Assembly: GCF_002155425.1 (NCBI RefSeq)
Contig: NZ_MUYG01000007.1
Location: forward strand, 1 to 64,000
Origin: Erythrobacter donghaensis
GTDB lineage: Bacteria; Pseudomonadota; Alphaproteobacteria; Sphingomonadales; Sphingomonadaceae
Direction of reading: 5' to 3'
DNA length: 64,000 nt
The notes under the pieces are model-generated. The model had not been told where the DNA came from. It saw nothing but the letters and a program-made list of their open reading frames with translations, and ran no database searches. The first letter of the stretch is position 1; every line of letters begins with the position of its first letter. A program made the position numbers and the translations under genes. Of this stretch, positions 8,795 through 16,495 are shown one piece after another.

Positions 8795-8805
8795 CACCGG
8801 TGTCA
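8795..8805. promoter_or_regulatory. Putative LacI-type operator upstream of the LacI gene
   Basis: The sequence caccggtgtca contains the palindrome CACCGGTG. Its reverse complement, tgacaccggtg, shares TGACACCGGT with the site at 9995-10004 in front of the isomerase gene. This form is common for LacI operators. It lies about 110 bp upstream of the regulator start, so autoregulation is likely. Confidence 0.55.
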
Positions 8806-8915
8806 AAAGCGACGCGCGCGACCCCGCACCCTCGCGGGCCCGCCGCGCATGATGCTTTTGCGGTTTTCATCCTTTCCGGACTCCGCAGCACAGGGGAAGG
8901 CCAACAGAACAACCC

Positions 8916-9935
8916 ATGCCCAGTTCCGCAAAGACCCCGACGATCAACGATGTCGCCCGCCTCGCCGGGGTGTCGAAGAAGACTGTCAGCCGCGTCATCA
9001 ACCGCTCCGCGCTGCTCAGCGACGAGACCCGCAGCCGGGTCGAAGCGGTGATTGCGGAGCTGGGCTATGTCCCCAATCCGCAGGCGCGCGCGCTGGCGCT
9101 GCGGCGCAATTTCCTGCTCGGGCTGATCCACGACAACCCCAATGCCCAGACCGTGCTGAACTTTCAGGAAGGCGTCATGGGCGCAATCCGCGACACCGAA
9201 TTCGCGCTGGCGGTGCGCCCGGTCGATCGCCACTCACCGACGATGATGGACGACATCCGCCGCTTTCTCGAACAGCAGCGGCTCTACGGCGTGCTGATTC
9301 TCCCGCCGATCTCGGAGAATGATGCGCTCGCGCAGCTGTGCCGGGAGATGGGCTGCGGCTATGTCCGCATGGGCTCGGCGATGCTGGACGACGGCGATCA
9401 CATGGTCGCCTCGAACGACCGCGAGATGGTGACGCAGGCGGTCGATCATCTGGTCGAACTCGGCCACCACCGGATCGCGCTGATCGAGGGGCCGACCGGC
9501 TTTCGTTCGGCGCTGGAGCGGCGCGAGGGGTTTCTGGCGGCGATGGCGGCGCATGGCCTGCCGGTGCCCGCAGCGGCGCGGGCGCAGGGCACCTACCGCT
9601 TCGAGTCCGGGCTGACTGCGGCGGGCACTCTGCTCGACGCCGCCGAGCGGCCCACCGCGATCTTCGCCAGCAATGACGAGATGGCCTCGGGCGCGTTCCA
9701 CGCCGCGCGCCAGCGAGATTTGCGGGTGCCGGACGATCTTTCGATTATCGGTTTCGACGATTCGCCGATCGCCGCGCATATCTGGCCGCCGATGACCACG
9801 GTCGGCTGGCCGGTGCGCGAAATGGGCCGCGCCGCCGCCTTGAAGCTGATTGCGCCCGGCACCCCCGAGGCGCAGGAATCGCGCTTCCTCGCCCGGCTGG
9901 TGAAGCGCCAGTCGGTCGCCCCGCCCAAGGGTTGA
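8916..9935 (+). CDS. LacI family transcriptional regulator of uronate catabolism
   Basis: The 339 residues have an N-terminal helix-turn-helix (TINDVARLAGVSKKTVSRVI) and hinge (YVPNPQARALALRR), then a periplasmic-binding-like sugar-sensing domain ending in IIGFDDSPIAAHIWPPMTTV. It is the first gene of a cluster with an RpiB-fold isomerase, KduD and KdgK, so its likely effector is a keto-deoxy sugar acid (inference). Similar operator-like sites in front of itself and of the isomerase suggest it controls both. No KdgR-type (IclR) regulator is present. Confidence 0.92.
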   Translation: MPSSAKTPTINDVARLAGVSKKTVSRVINRSALLSDETRSRVEAVIAELGYVPNPQARALALRRNFLLGLIHDNPNAQTVLNFQEGVMGAIRDTEFALAVRPVDRHSPTMMDDIRRFLEQQRLYGVLILPPISENDALAQLCREMGCGYVRMGSAMLDDGDHMVASNDREMVTQAVDHLVELGHHRIALIEGPTGFRSALERREGFLAAMAAHGLPVPAAARAQGTYRFESGLTAAGTLLDAAERPTAIFASNDEMASGAFHAARQRDLRVPDDLSIIGFDDSPIAAHIWPPMTTVGWPVREMGRAAALKLIAPGTPEAQESRFLARLVKRQSVAPPKG

Positions 9936-9958
9936 AACGACAGCGGCCGAAAAGCAGG

Positions 9959-10004
9959 TTGAAAGCCGCCCCACTTTGGCGCTACACCCCTTCATGACAC
10001 CGGT
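9959..10004 (+). promoter_or_regulatory. Promoter with overlapping LacI-type operator
   Basis: A plausible -35 (ttgaaa, 9959-9964) and -10 (gctaca, 9981-9986) are spaced 16 bp apart. The operator half tgacaccggt lies at 9995-10004, around the expected transcription start, which fits repression. It precedes the isomerase gene. Confidence 0.5.
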
Positions 10005-10025
10005 TTCCGCAAGCAGGACACAGAC

Positions 10026-10658
10026 ATGAAGATCGCGCTCATCACCGAAAACAGCCAGGCCGCCAAGAACCCGATCATCCATGAGGCGCTGACCGCCGTG
10101 GCCGAGCCGCTGGGGCATCAGGTGTTCAATTACGGCATGTATTCGGCGGAGGACGCCGCCTCGCTCACCTATGTGATGAATGGGCTGCTGACGGGCATTC
10201 TGCTCAACTCCAAGGCCGCCGATTTCGTGGTCACCGGCTGCGGCACCGGCATGGGCTCGATGCTCGCCTGCAACGCCATGCCGGGCGTGTTCTGCGGGCT
10301 GGTGATCGACCCGACCGACGCCTTCCTGTTCAGCCAGATCAACGCGGGCAACGCGATCTCGATGCCCTATGCCAAGGGCTTTGGCTGGGCGGCGGAACTG
10401 AACCTGCAGGATTGCTACGCCAAGCTGTTCGAAGGCGAGCCGGGCGCGGGCTATCCCAAGGAGCGCGCCGCGATCATGGCGGTCAACCGCGGCAAGCTGG
10501 CCGATCTCAAGGCTGCAAGCTGCCACGACATGCTGAGCGTGCTCAAGAACGTCGATCAGGACCTGCTGCGCGCGGCGATCGCAGGCGAGCGGTTCGCGGA
10601 ATATTTCTATCCCAACTGCCAGGATGACGGCATCGCCGCCTACCTGAAGGCGCTGTAA
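10026..10658 (+). CDS. RpiB/LacA/LacB family isomerase, probable DHU isomerase (DhuI-like)
   Basis: A 210-residue member of the RpiB/LacAB fold, longer than RpiB (about 150) and near the size of streptococcal DhuI. DhuI isomerises 4-deoxy-5-hexosulose-uronate to 3-deoxy-2,5-hexodiulosonate. Visible blocks are MKIALITENSQAAKNP, the TGCGTGMGS phosphate/sugar loop and SQINAGNAISMPYAKGFGW. KduD directly follows after 24 bp, and KduD reduces the product of this isomerisation. The assignment therefore rests on fold, length and context; no KduI-type enzyme is present. A different ketose or aldose substrate cannot be excluded. Confidence 0.75.
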   Translation: MKIALITENSQAAKNPIIHEALTAVAEPLGHQVFNYGMYSAEDAASLTYVMNGLLTGILLNSKAADFVVTGCGTGMGSMLACNAMPGVFCGLVIDPTDAFLFSQINAGNAISMPYAKGFGWAAELNLQDCYAKLFEGEPGAGYPKERAAIMAVNRGKLADLKAASCHDMLSVLKNVDQDLLRAAIAGERFAEYFYPNCQDDGIAAYLKAL

Positions 10659-10682
10659 GCCGCGGACGAGGGGGAGAGACAC

Positions 10683-11438
10683 ATGGCGATATCCTTCGAC
10701 CTCACCGGCAAGCGCGCACTGGTGACCGGGGCCAATACCGGGATCGGGCAGGCGATTGCGGTCGCGCTGGCCGAGGCCGGGGCCGACGTGGCGCTCGCCG
10801 GACGCAGCGCGCCCGATGAAACGCTGGCGCTGATCGCACAGGCGGGGCGCAAGGCGGTGGATCTGCGCGCCGACCTGTCCTCGATCGCGCCGGTGGCGGG
10901 GCTGGTGGAGGAGGCGGTAGCAGCGCTGGGCGGGCTCGATATCCTCGTCAACAATGCCGGGATCATCCGCCGCAACGACCTTGCAGACTTCACCGAAGAA
11001 GACTGGGACGCGGTGGTCGACACCAACCTGAAAACGCTGTTCTTCCTCAGTCAGGCGGCGGCCAAGGTGATGATGGCGCAAGGCGCGGGCAAGATCATCA
11101 ACATCGCCTCGCTGCTGAGCTTTCAGGGCGGGATCCGCGTGCCGAGCTATGCTGCCGCGAAGTCCGGTGTCGCCGGGCTGACCAAGGCGATGGCGAACGA
11201 ACTCGCGCCCAAAGGCGTGCAGGTCAACGCCATCGCGCCGGGCTATATCGCCACCAACAACACCGCCGCCTTGCAGGCTGACGCAACGCGCAACCGCCAG
11301 ATCCTCGAACGTATCCCGACCGGGCGCTGGGGTAGCCCCGAGGACATCGCCGGAGCAGCGGTGTTCCTCGCCAGCGGCGCGTCGGACTATGTCACCGGCC
11401 ACATCCTCGCGGTCGACGGCGGCTGGCTGGCGCGGTAA
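10683..11438 (+). CDS. kduD: 2-dehydro-3-deoxy-D-gluconate 5-dehydrogenase (KduD-type SDR)
   Basis: A short-chain dehydrogenase that reduces 3-deoxy-2,5-hexodiulosonate to 2-keto-3-deoxygluconate. Of 251 residues, the cofactor loop is TGANTGIGQAIA, the NNAGIIRRND block is typical of KduD, and the catalytic Ser-Tyr-Lys lie in SLLSFQGGIRVPSY and YAAAKSGV. The C-terminal YVTGHILAVDGGW is standard. It lies 24 bp after the isomerase and 9 bp before kdgK, so a single transcript is likely. Confidence 0.9.
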   Translation: MAISFDLTGKRALVTGANTGIGQAIAVALAEAGADVALAGRSAPDETLALIAQAGRKAVDLRADLSSIAPVAGLVEEAVAALGGLDILVNNAGIIRRNDLADFTEEDWDAVVDTNLKTLFFLSQAAAKVMMAQGAGKIINIASLLSFQGGIRVPSYAAAKSGVAGLTKAMANELAPKGVQVNAIAPGYIATNNTAALQADATRNRQILERIPTGRWGSPEDIAGAAVFLASGASDYVTGHILAVDGGWLAR

Positions 11439-11447
11439 TCTCCTCCG

Positions 11448-12452
11448 ATGACCGTCACCTGTTTCGGCGAAGTCCTGCTGCGCCTCTCGCCGCCGGGTCG
11501 GCAGCTGCTGGTGCAGGCGCAGAACCTCGACATGGTCGTCGGCGGGGCAGAGGCGAACGTCGCTTCGGCCTTGGCGAGCCTCGGGCACGCGGTGCGCTTT
11601 GCCGGGGTGTTGCCGGATAATCCCCTGGGCGAGCGGGCGCTTGCCGCGCTGCGCGGGGCGGGGGTAGGCGTGCAGCACATCGCCCGTGCGCGGGGGCGCA
11701 TGGGGCTCTATTTCCTCGAAGCCGGAGCGGGCGCGCGCGCCTCGGCGATCACTTACGACCGCGCCGGAAGCGCCTTTGCGACCGCCACGCCCGAGGCGAT
11801 CGACTTCGCGGGCGCGCTGGCGGGCGCACGGCTGCTTCATTGCGGCGGGATCACCCCCGCGCTCGGCCCGCAAGGCGTCGCGCTCGCACGGGCGGCGCAG
11901 GATGCGGCCAAGGCGGCGGGCATTCCAATCTGCTTCGACGGCAATTACCGCGCGCAGCTCTGGGCCGCATGGGACAGCGATCCGGCCGTGATCCTGCGCG
12001 ATCTGGTGGCGGACGCGACGATCCTGATCGGCAACCACCGCGACATCTCGCTGCTGCTGGGCCGCGACTTCTCGGGCGAAGGCCCGGAGCGGCGGCGCGA
12101 GGCGGCGGAGGCGGCGTTCGAGGCCTTCCCAAACCTCGAACTGATCGCCTCGACCGCGCGGCATATCGTCACCAGCGACCACCACCGCATCGCCGCACGG
12201 GTCGACAGTCGCGGGGGGAACCATCAGACCGAGGACATCGACGTCACCGGCATCGTCGACCGCATCGGCACCGGCGACGCTTTCGCCGCTGGCGTGCTCG
12301 ACGGCTGGCTGGCTAGCGCGGGGCTCGAGGTGATGGCGCAGCGCGGGCTGGCGCTCGCCGCCTTGAAGCACAGCATCGCAGGCGACATGTGCCCGGTCAC
12401 CCGCGCAATGCTCGACAGCTTCAGCGCGGGCGCAGGCGACGTTCGCCGCTGA
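11448..12452 (+). CDS. kdgK: 2-keto-3-deoxygluconate kinase (PfkB family)
   Basis: Phosphorylates KDG to KDPG, feeding the Entner-Doudoroff aldolase, which is not in this window. The 334-residue PfkB-fold protein has the N-terminal GGAEANVASALASLG signature and the C-terminal GTGDAFAAGVLDG with the catalytic Asp. KdgK-like features include the MGLYFLEAG stretch and CFDGNYRAQLW. The position after kduD supports KDG as substrate. Confidence 0.9.
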   Translation: MTVTCFGEVLLRLSPPGRQLLVQAQNLDMVVGGAEANVASALASLGHAVRFAGVLPDNPLGERALAALRGAGVGVQHIARARGRMGLYFLEAGAGARASAITYDRAGSAFATATPEAIDFAGALAGARLLHCGGITPALGPQGVALARAAQDAAKAAGIPICFDGNYRAQLWAAWDSDPAVILRDLVADATILIGNHRDISLLLGRDFSGEGPERRREAAEAAFEAFPNLELIASTARHIVTSDHHRIAARVDSRGGNHQTEDIDVTGIVDRIGTGDAFAAGVLDGWLASAGLEVMAQRGLALAALKHSIAGDMCPVTRAMLDSFSAGAGDVRR

Positions 12453-12458
12453 ACGCGC

Positions 12459-12872
12459 CTATTCTCCGTCGCCGCGGCGCCCGGCTTCGAGGATCGGCAG
12501 CCCCGCCTCGGTCGGCACATAGATGATCTTGCCCTGCGACTGGCTGAGGTTCTCGATATAGAGATAGCGCAGATAGCCCTCGGGCCCGCCCAGCCCGTCA
12601 GCGACGATGCGGTTGGCCTCGGCGACACCCTTGGCGCGCTCGACCTCGGCCTGGGCGAGGAGCTTGGCGCTCTCCAGCTTGGCCTCGGCTTCCAGCGTGG
12701 CGATCTGGCGGTTCTGGCGCGCCTGCGCGAGTTCGGCCTCGCCCGCGGTCTCGGCGTTCCAGACCCGCACGGAGTTATAGGCAGCGCAGGAGCCCAGCCC
12801 TCCGCCGACCACCACGAGCAGCAGAAAAGCGATACCCAGCACCAGCGACCAGACGGAATTTGCGGCATTCAT
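12459..12872 (-). CDS. Membrane-anchored protein resembling the tail of SPFH/band-7 proteins
   Basis: A 137-residue protein with one N-terminal membrane helix (VWSLVLGIAFLLLVVVGGG). A Glu/Ala-rich coiled coil (about 45-95, with repeated EAKLESAKLLAQAEVERA-like spacing) follows, then a conserved-looking end (YLRYLYIENLSQ, IIYVPTEAGLPIL). These two features resemble the C-terminal part of prohibitin/HflK-like proteins without the SPFH domain. AAGGAG precedes the start. Function unknown; it may associate with a full-length SPFH protein (inference). Confidence 0.7.
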   Translation of the reverse strand: MNAANSVWSLVLGIAFLLLVVVGGGLGSCAAYNSVRVWNAETAGEAELAQARQNRQIATLEAEAKLESAKLLAQAEVERAKGVAEANRIVADGLGGPEGYLRYLYIENLSQSQGKIIYVPTEAGLPILEAGRRGDGE

Positions 12873-12904
12873 GAGCTTTGCGACTCCTTACTGAGGTAAA
12901 CGAA

Positions 12905-13615
12905 TTACAGGCCCCGCCAGATCCGTGCCGGGGCGGCATCCTTGGCGCCCCGGCGCGACGGCGCGCAGGCCGCCGGGCGGAAGCTCTTGGAATAGCACAG
13001 GCGGATTTCCTCCAGCCAGCCACGTTCATTGAGCTTCACGCCGATCGCATCCTCGCGCCAACCGGGGTTGGCATCGACAAGCGCGGCGCGGATTCGGCCT
13101 GCTGTCAGGCCATCTTCGCGGCTGATGCGGTCGTAATCGGGCAGGCGCAGGCCGCCATAGAGGATGCGGATCACATTCAGATATTGCGCGGGCCGCTGCA
13201 CCATGCAGCTACCGTGCTTGGCCCATTGGCGAGCGACCAGCCGCTCGGAGGGGAGCAGGCACATCGCGCCGCGCACCTCGGCGGGGGTGAGCGCCGCCTT
13301 CGCCTCGCACCACTGCGGCCAGCTTCGCCCGCTCTCGGGCCACAGCCCGTGGACGACGAGCCCGAAGCGGCCGCTGCGCCCGCCGCACTGGAAGGCGTGA
13401 GAGCGATCCTCGGCGCGGGGCTTGCAGAACTCGGGGCTCCAACTGAGCGCCATGGTGTAGCCGGTGACCGGCAGGGTGCGGCGCGGCGCATCGGGGGAGA
13501 CGGCCGGCACGCGCGACACCTGCGGCGCGCGGCACTGATAGGCCTGCGCGTGCAGCGCGCCAGGCGCGGCCAGAAGCAGCGCGGCACCCGCCAGATGAGC
13601 CCGGCCCGATCGCAT
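12905..13615 (-). CDS. Exported ribonuclease T2 family protein
   Basis: A secreted RNase T2-type endoribonuclease of 236 residues. It shows both catalytic blocks: FGLVVHGLWPES (first His) and ARQWAKHGSC (second His with Lys), plus LSWSPEFC near the N-terminus. Cys residues suit disulfides in the periplasm. The N-terminus (AHLAGAALLLAAPGALHAQA) is a signal peptide. I chose the ATG at 13615, which overlaps the stop of the upstream membrane protein as TGATG, indicating translational coupling. Confidence 0.92.
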   Translation of the reverse strand: MRSGRAHLAGAALLLAAPGALHAQAYQCRAPQVSRVPAVSPDAPRRTLPVTGYTMALSWSPEFCKPRAEDRSHAFQCGGRSGRFGLVVHGLWPESGRSWPQWCEAKAALTPAEVRGAMCLLPSERLVARQWAKHGSCMVQRPAQYLNVIRILYGGLRLPDYDRISREDGLTAGRIRAALVDANPGWREDAIGVKLNERGWLEEIRLCYSKSFRPAACAPSRRGAKDAAPARIWRGL

Positions 13616-14049
13616 CAGTCGAATGTCGAGGGGTCCATGCCGATTGGCCCGTGTTCGAACCAGGCATTCGCATCGGGCCGGAACAGGCACCACAATGCGG
13701 CCAACTGCATCACGGCGGTGACGACCGTGATCGCCGCCTGCACGAATGGCAGATCGATCAGCGCCAGCGGGACGCTGAGCAGGCCGATCAGGGTCAGCAC
13801 GACCAGAATCCACTTCGCGACCGTGCTGGCGCGGCGAGAGACAAAAAACCACAGCAGCAAAGAGAATCCGAAACCGATCACGATGGAACTGATCAGGAAA
13901 CCCGCGCCCGTCACGCCGAGTTCAGCCATCGCCGGGTCGGCTTCGATCTGAGCCATAGTGATGTTGTAGGACAAAGCGGTGTTCACGACGCCCAGCGCAA
14001 GCGAGCCGAGAAAAATCTGGTCAAATCTGACAATCGAGGCAGGCCGCAT
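13615..14049 (-). CDS. Small membrane protein, paralogue of the 14181-14627 gene
   Basis: A 144-residue protein with about four hydrophobic helices and no known domain. It ends FRPDANAWFEHGPIGMDPSTFD; the gene at 14181 ends FTPASNRWFEVRKRDDPAVFE, with similar size and helix spacing, so the two are probably tandem duplicates that have diverged. It is coupled to RNase T2 by a TGATG overlap. Function unknown. Confidence 0.75.
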   Translation of the reverse strand: MRPASIVRFDQIFLGSLALGVVNTALSYNITMAQIEADPAMAELGVTGAGFLISSIVIGFGFSLLLWFFVSRRASTVAKWILVVLTLIGLLSVPLALIDLPFVQAAITVVTAVMQLAALWCLFRPDANAWFEHGPIGMDPSTFD

Positions 14050-14104
14050 GGTGATCCCCTTCCGAACGCGCGCAGCGACAAGCTAACACGCCGGAAAGCC
14101 GAGT

Positions 14105-14180
14105 CTATTCGAAAATCGCCGGAACATCCTCACCCTCCGGCTGACGGGCGAAGCAGTGCGCAGCCTGCGCGGCGATGAGG
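14105..14180 (-). pseudogene. Possible remnant of a third copy of the small membrane protein family
   Basis: The minus-strand frame ends with EGEDVPAIFE and a stop, close to the RDDPAVFE end of the adjacent gene at 14181. The rest of this short frame does not look like the family. It could be the 3' tail of a deleted tandem copy or chance similarity over eight residues. Confidence 0.3.
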
Positions 14181-14627
14181 CTATTCGAAGACCGCAGGAT
14201 CATCCCTTTTCCTGACCTCGAACCAGCGATTGCTGGCCGGCGTGAACAATATCCCCACGGCAAGCAGACTCAACGCCAGCGACGCCAGCCACGCGGTGTC
14301 GATCGCTCCGCCAGCCGCGATCAGGCGGACACCCTCGGGGACGTTGAGCAGCTTGCCAAGCCCCAGAAAGGCAACCATCCAGCGAGCGAAACGCACAGCG
14401 GAAAGCCAGACCATCGCCACCGGGATCAGCGCGATCGAAAGGCGCGCGCTCAGTGTCACGATCACCGCATCACGCGACCAATCGAACCCGGGCGCATTGG
14501 CACGCAACATCTGCTGGAGCTCCGGGATATCTCCCAGACCGTCCAGAAACGCGATCACCGCAGACGCCAGAAACGCCGAGGCGAAAATGTTGATGCTGAG
14601 CGGCCGCGTACGCGAAAGCGCGATCAT
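14181..14627 (-). CDS. Small membrane protein, tandem paralogue
   Basis: A 148-residue integral membrane protein with roughly four helices, related by its C-terminal motif and layout to the gene at 13615. The start ATG overlaps the nadC stop by four bases (ATGA), so it is probably translated from the nadC transcript. No known domain and no functional prediction. Confidence 0.75.
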   Translation of the reverse strand: MIALSRTRPLSINIFASAFLASAVIAFLDGLGDIPELQQMLRANAPGFDWSRDAVIVTLSARLSIALIPVAMVWLSAVRFARWMVAFLGLGKLLNVPEGVRLIAAGGAIDTAWLASLALSLLAVGILFTPASNRWFEVRKRDDPAVFE

Positions 14628-15496
14628 ACCGGCTTGAAATCCAGCCCGATGTCCGCCGCGGGCGCGCTCTGGGTGAGGCGGCCGACCGAGATGTAATCGA
14701 CCCCGCTCGACGCCTTGGCCGCAATGGTGTCGAGGTTCACGCCCCCGCTCGCCTCGGTCGGCACCCGGCCTGCTACCAGCGCGACCGCCTCGGCAAGGGT
14801 CGCGGGGTTCATGTTGTCGAGCAGCAGGTGATGCGCGCCTGCCGCCAGTGCCGGTTCGATCTGGTCGAGCCGATCGACCTCGCAGATGATCCGCGTCACC
14901 CCGGCATCGCGCGCGCGGGCGACCGCCTCGCCGACGCTCCCGGCGACCGCGACATGGTTGTCCTTGATCATCGCCGCGTCCCACAGCCCCATGCGGTGAT
15001 TCTGCGCCCCGCCCATGCGGGTGGCGTATTTTTCGAGGAAGCGAAGGCCCGGGATGGTCTTACGGGTATCTAGCAGGGTGCAGGCCGGGTTGCCATCAGG
15101 CCCGCGCATCGCGGTGACATAGGCCTGCGTCATTGTCGCAATACCCGAGAGGTGCTGCACGATGTTCAGCGCGCTACGCTCGGCTGTGAGCAGCGCGCGG
15201 GCCTTGCCCTCGATCCGCATCAGGTCGGTGCCCGCAGGCACCTTGTCGCCATCGGCCGCGAGGGCTTCGATGGTGCAGTCGGGGTCGAGCGCGCGGAAGA
15301 ACGCCTCGGCCAGCGGAAGCCCCGCGACGACGATCGCATCGCGGCTGTCCATGACGCCGGTGAAGCGCGCATCGGCGGGGATCACACTCTCCGAAGTGAC
15401 ATCGCGCCCGCCACCGGGGAGGCCCTCGCCAAGGTCTTCGGCCAGCGTTGAGCGGATGAAGGCGGCGAGGTCGAAGCCGGGGAGGGTGAGGGTCAT
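14624..15496 (-). CDS. nadC: Nicotinate-nucleotide pyrophosphorylase (carboxylating)
   Basis: Quinolinate phosphoribosyltransferase of de novo NAD synthesis. The 290 residues include AERSALNIVQHLSGIAT, TLLDTRKTIPGLRFLEKYA with the substrate-binding Arg/Lys residues, GGAQNHRMGLWDAAMIKDNH and the C-terminal EASGGVNLDTI. Length is normal. Upstream lies an inverted-repeat region rather than nadA or nadB. Confidence 0.95.
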   Translation of the reverse strand: MTLTLPGFDLAAFIRSTLAEDLGEGLPGGGRDVTSESVIPADARFTGVMDSRDAIVVAGLPLAEAFFRALDPDCTIEALAADGDKVPAGTDLMRIEGKARALLTAERSALNIVQHLSGIATMTQAYVTAMRGPDGNPACTLLDTRKTIPGLRFLEKYATRMGGAQNHRMGLWDAAMIKDNHVAVAGSVGEAVARARDAGVTRIICEVDRLDQIEPALAAGAHHLLLDNMNPATLAEAVALVAGRVPTEASGGVNLDTIAAKASSGVDYISVGRLTQSAPAADIGLDFKPV

Positions 15497-15510
15497 GCTG
15501 GCACTCTAGC

Positions 15511-15575
15511 CGTTCGCCTCGAGCGAAGTCGAGAGGCCTTGGCACACGGTGTCTCGACTACGCTCGACACGAACG
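15511..15575. repeat. Imperfect 25-bp inverted repeat, sphingomonad-type intergenic repeat
   Basis: The arms at 15511-15535 and 15551-15575 are imperfect reverse complements sharing cgttcg and tcgagcg.agtcgaga, with a 15-base loop. Such repeats are scattered in intergenic regions of sphingomonads. It sits between the convergent-facing end of the LytTR gene region and the nadC start and may act as a terminator or be a mobile repeat. Confidence 0.6.
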
Positions 15576-15660
15576 GTGATGGACGCATCGGAGCCAAAGG
15601 CTCCGCAAGGGCGACCGCCCGCCCGCAGCGGGCGCGGCTTTGCCGCGCGTCTAGCGAGGA

Positions 15661-15682
15661 CGGGGGCGCGGAGGCGCCCCCG
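15661..15682 (-). terminator. Hairpin downstream of the LytTR regulator
   Basis: A perfect 9-bp stem (15661-15669 with 15674-15682) and a GGAG loop lie six bases past the regulator stop. There is no clear U-tract, so it may stabilise the transcript end or act with Rho. Confidence 0.5.
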
Positions 15683-15688
15683 CACACA

Positions 15689-16495
15689 TCAATGCACGAA
15701 GCGCGCCACCACGTCCCTGTAGCTGCGGCTCACCTTCACCTCGGCGCCCGAATCCAGCACCAGGAAGCATTCGCCGTTGGTATGCGGCTTCACCTGCCGC
15801 ACCAGATCGAGGTTGACGATGGTGCTCCGGTGGACGCGCTGGAACTTGCGCGGGTCCAAGCGGCGCTCCAAGTCCTTCATCGTCTCGCGCAGCACCAGCG
15901 AATTGTCGCCGGTGGAGATGATCATGTAATCGCCCGCGGCTTCGATATGCTCGATCGTGTCGACCTCGACGCGGAAGATCTGGCCGCGGTCCTTGACGTT
16001 GATGAGCTTTTCGAACCGGTCGGCGCTGTCTGCGGTGGGTGCCGTGGTCTCGACGAAATCCGCCGCGCGTTCGGGGGCGATTTCGGCCAGCACGTCGAGC
16101 AGCTGCCCGGCATCCTCGGCCGACTTCTTCTCGGCAAGGCGCTGGCGCACGCGCTCGATCGTGTCGGCGAGCTTCTGTTCGTCGACCGGCTTCATCAGGT
16201 AGTTGACGGCATTGGCCTCGAAGGCGCGGATCGCGTGTTCTTCATAGGCGGTGACGAAGACGAACAGCGGCGGCTCGATCTCCATCACGCCCTTCACCAC
16301 GGAAAAACCGTCGAAACCGGGCATCTGAATATCGAGGAACACCAGATCGGGCTTCTCGGTCTTGATCTTGCGGATCGCCTCGCGCCCGTTGGCGCAGGTA
16401 TCGATGATCTCGACATCGTCGAAGGCTTGCAGCCGCAGTTGCAGGCCCTGAATGGCGAGCTTCTCGTCGTCGACAAGGATGGTTCTGATGGTCAT
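15689..16495 (-). CDS. LytTR family response regulator
   Basis: A 268-residue regulator with a receiver domain (start MTIRTILVDDEKLA, phosphoacceptor in LVFLDIQMPG, T/Lys residues in FVTAYEE and NYLMKPVD). A C-terminal LytTR DNA-binding domain (about 165-268) has RFEKLINVKDRGQIF and FQRVHRSTIVNLDLV. It overlaps the upstream kinase gene by four bases, forming a LytS/LytR-type pair. The ATG at 16495 is chosen because the receiver domain begins there. Target genes are unknown. Confidence 0.93.
   Translation of the reverse strand: MTIRTILVDDEKLAIQGLQLRLQAFDDVEIIDTCANGREAIRKIKTEKPDLVFLDIQMPGFDGFSVVKGVMEIEPPLFVFVTAYEEHAIRAFEANAVNYLMKPVDEQKLADTIERVRQRLAEKKSAEDAGQLLDVLAEIAPERAADFVETTAPTADSADRFEKLINVKDRGQIFRVEVDTIEHIEAAGDYMIISTGDNSLVLRETMKDLERRLDPRKFQRVHRSTIVNLDLVRQVKPHTNGECFLVLDSGAEVKVSRSYRDVVARFVH

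Noticed and set aside
9234..12371. A 1045-codon open frame on the minus strand
   Set aside because: It lies antisense to LacI, the isomerase, kduD and kdgK, all of which have clear motifs. Its composition (Arg/His/Ala-rich, no domains) is that of a third-position GC artefact.
15493..15687. Small ORFs in the repeat region between nadC and the LytTR gene
   Set aside because: Their products come from palindromic repeat sequence; no start signals or homology.
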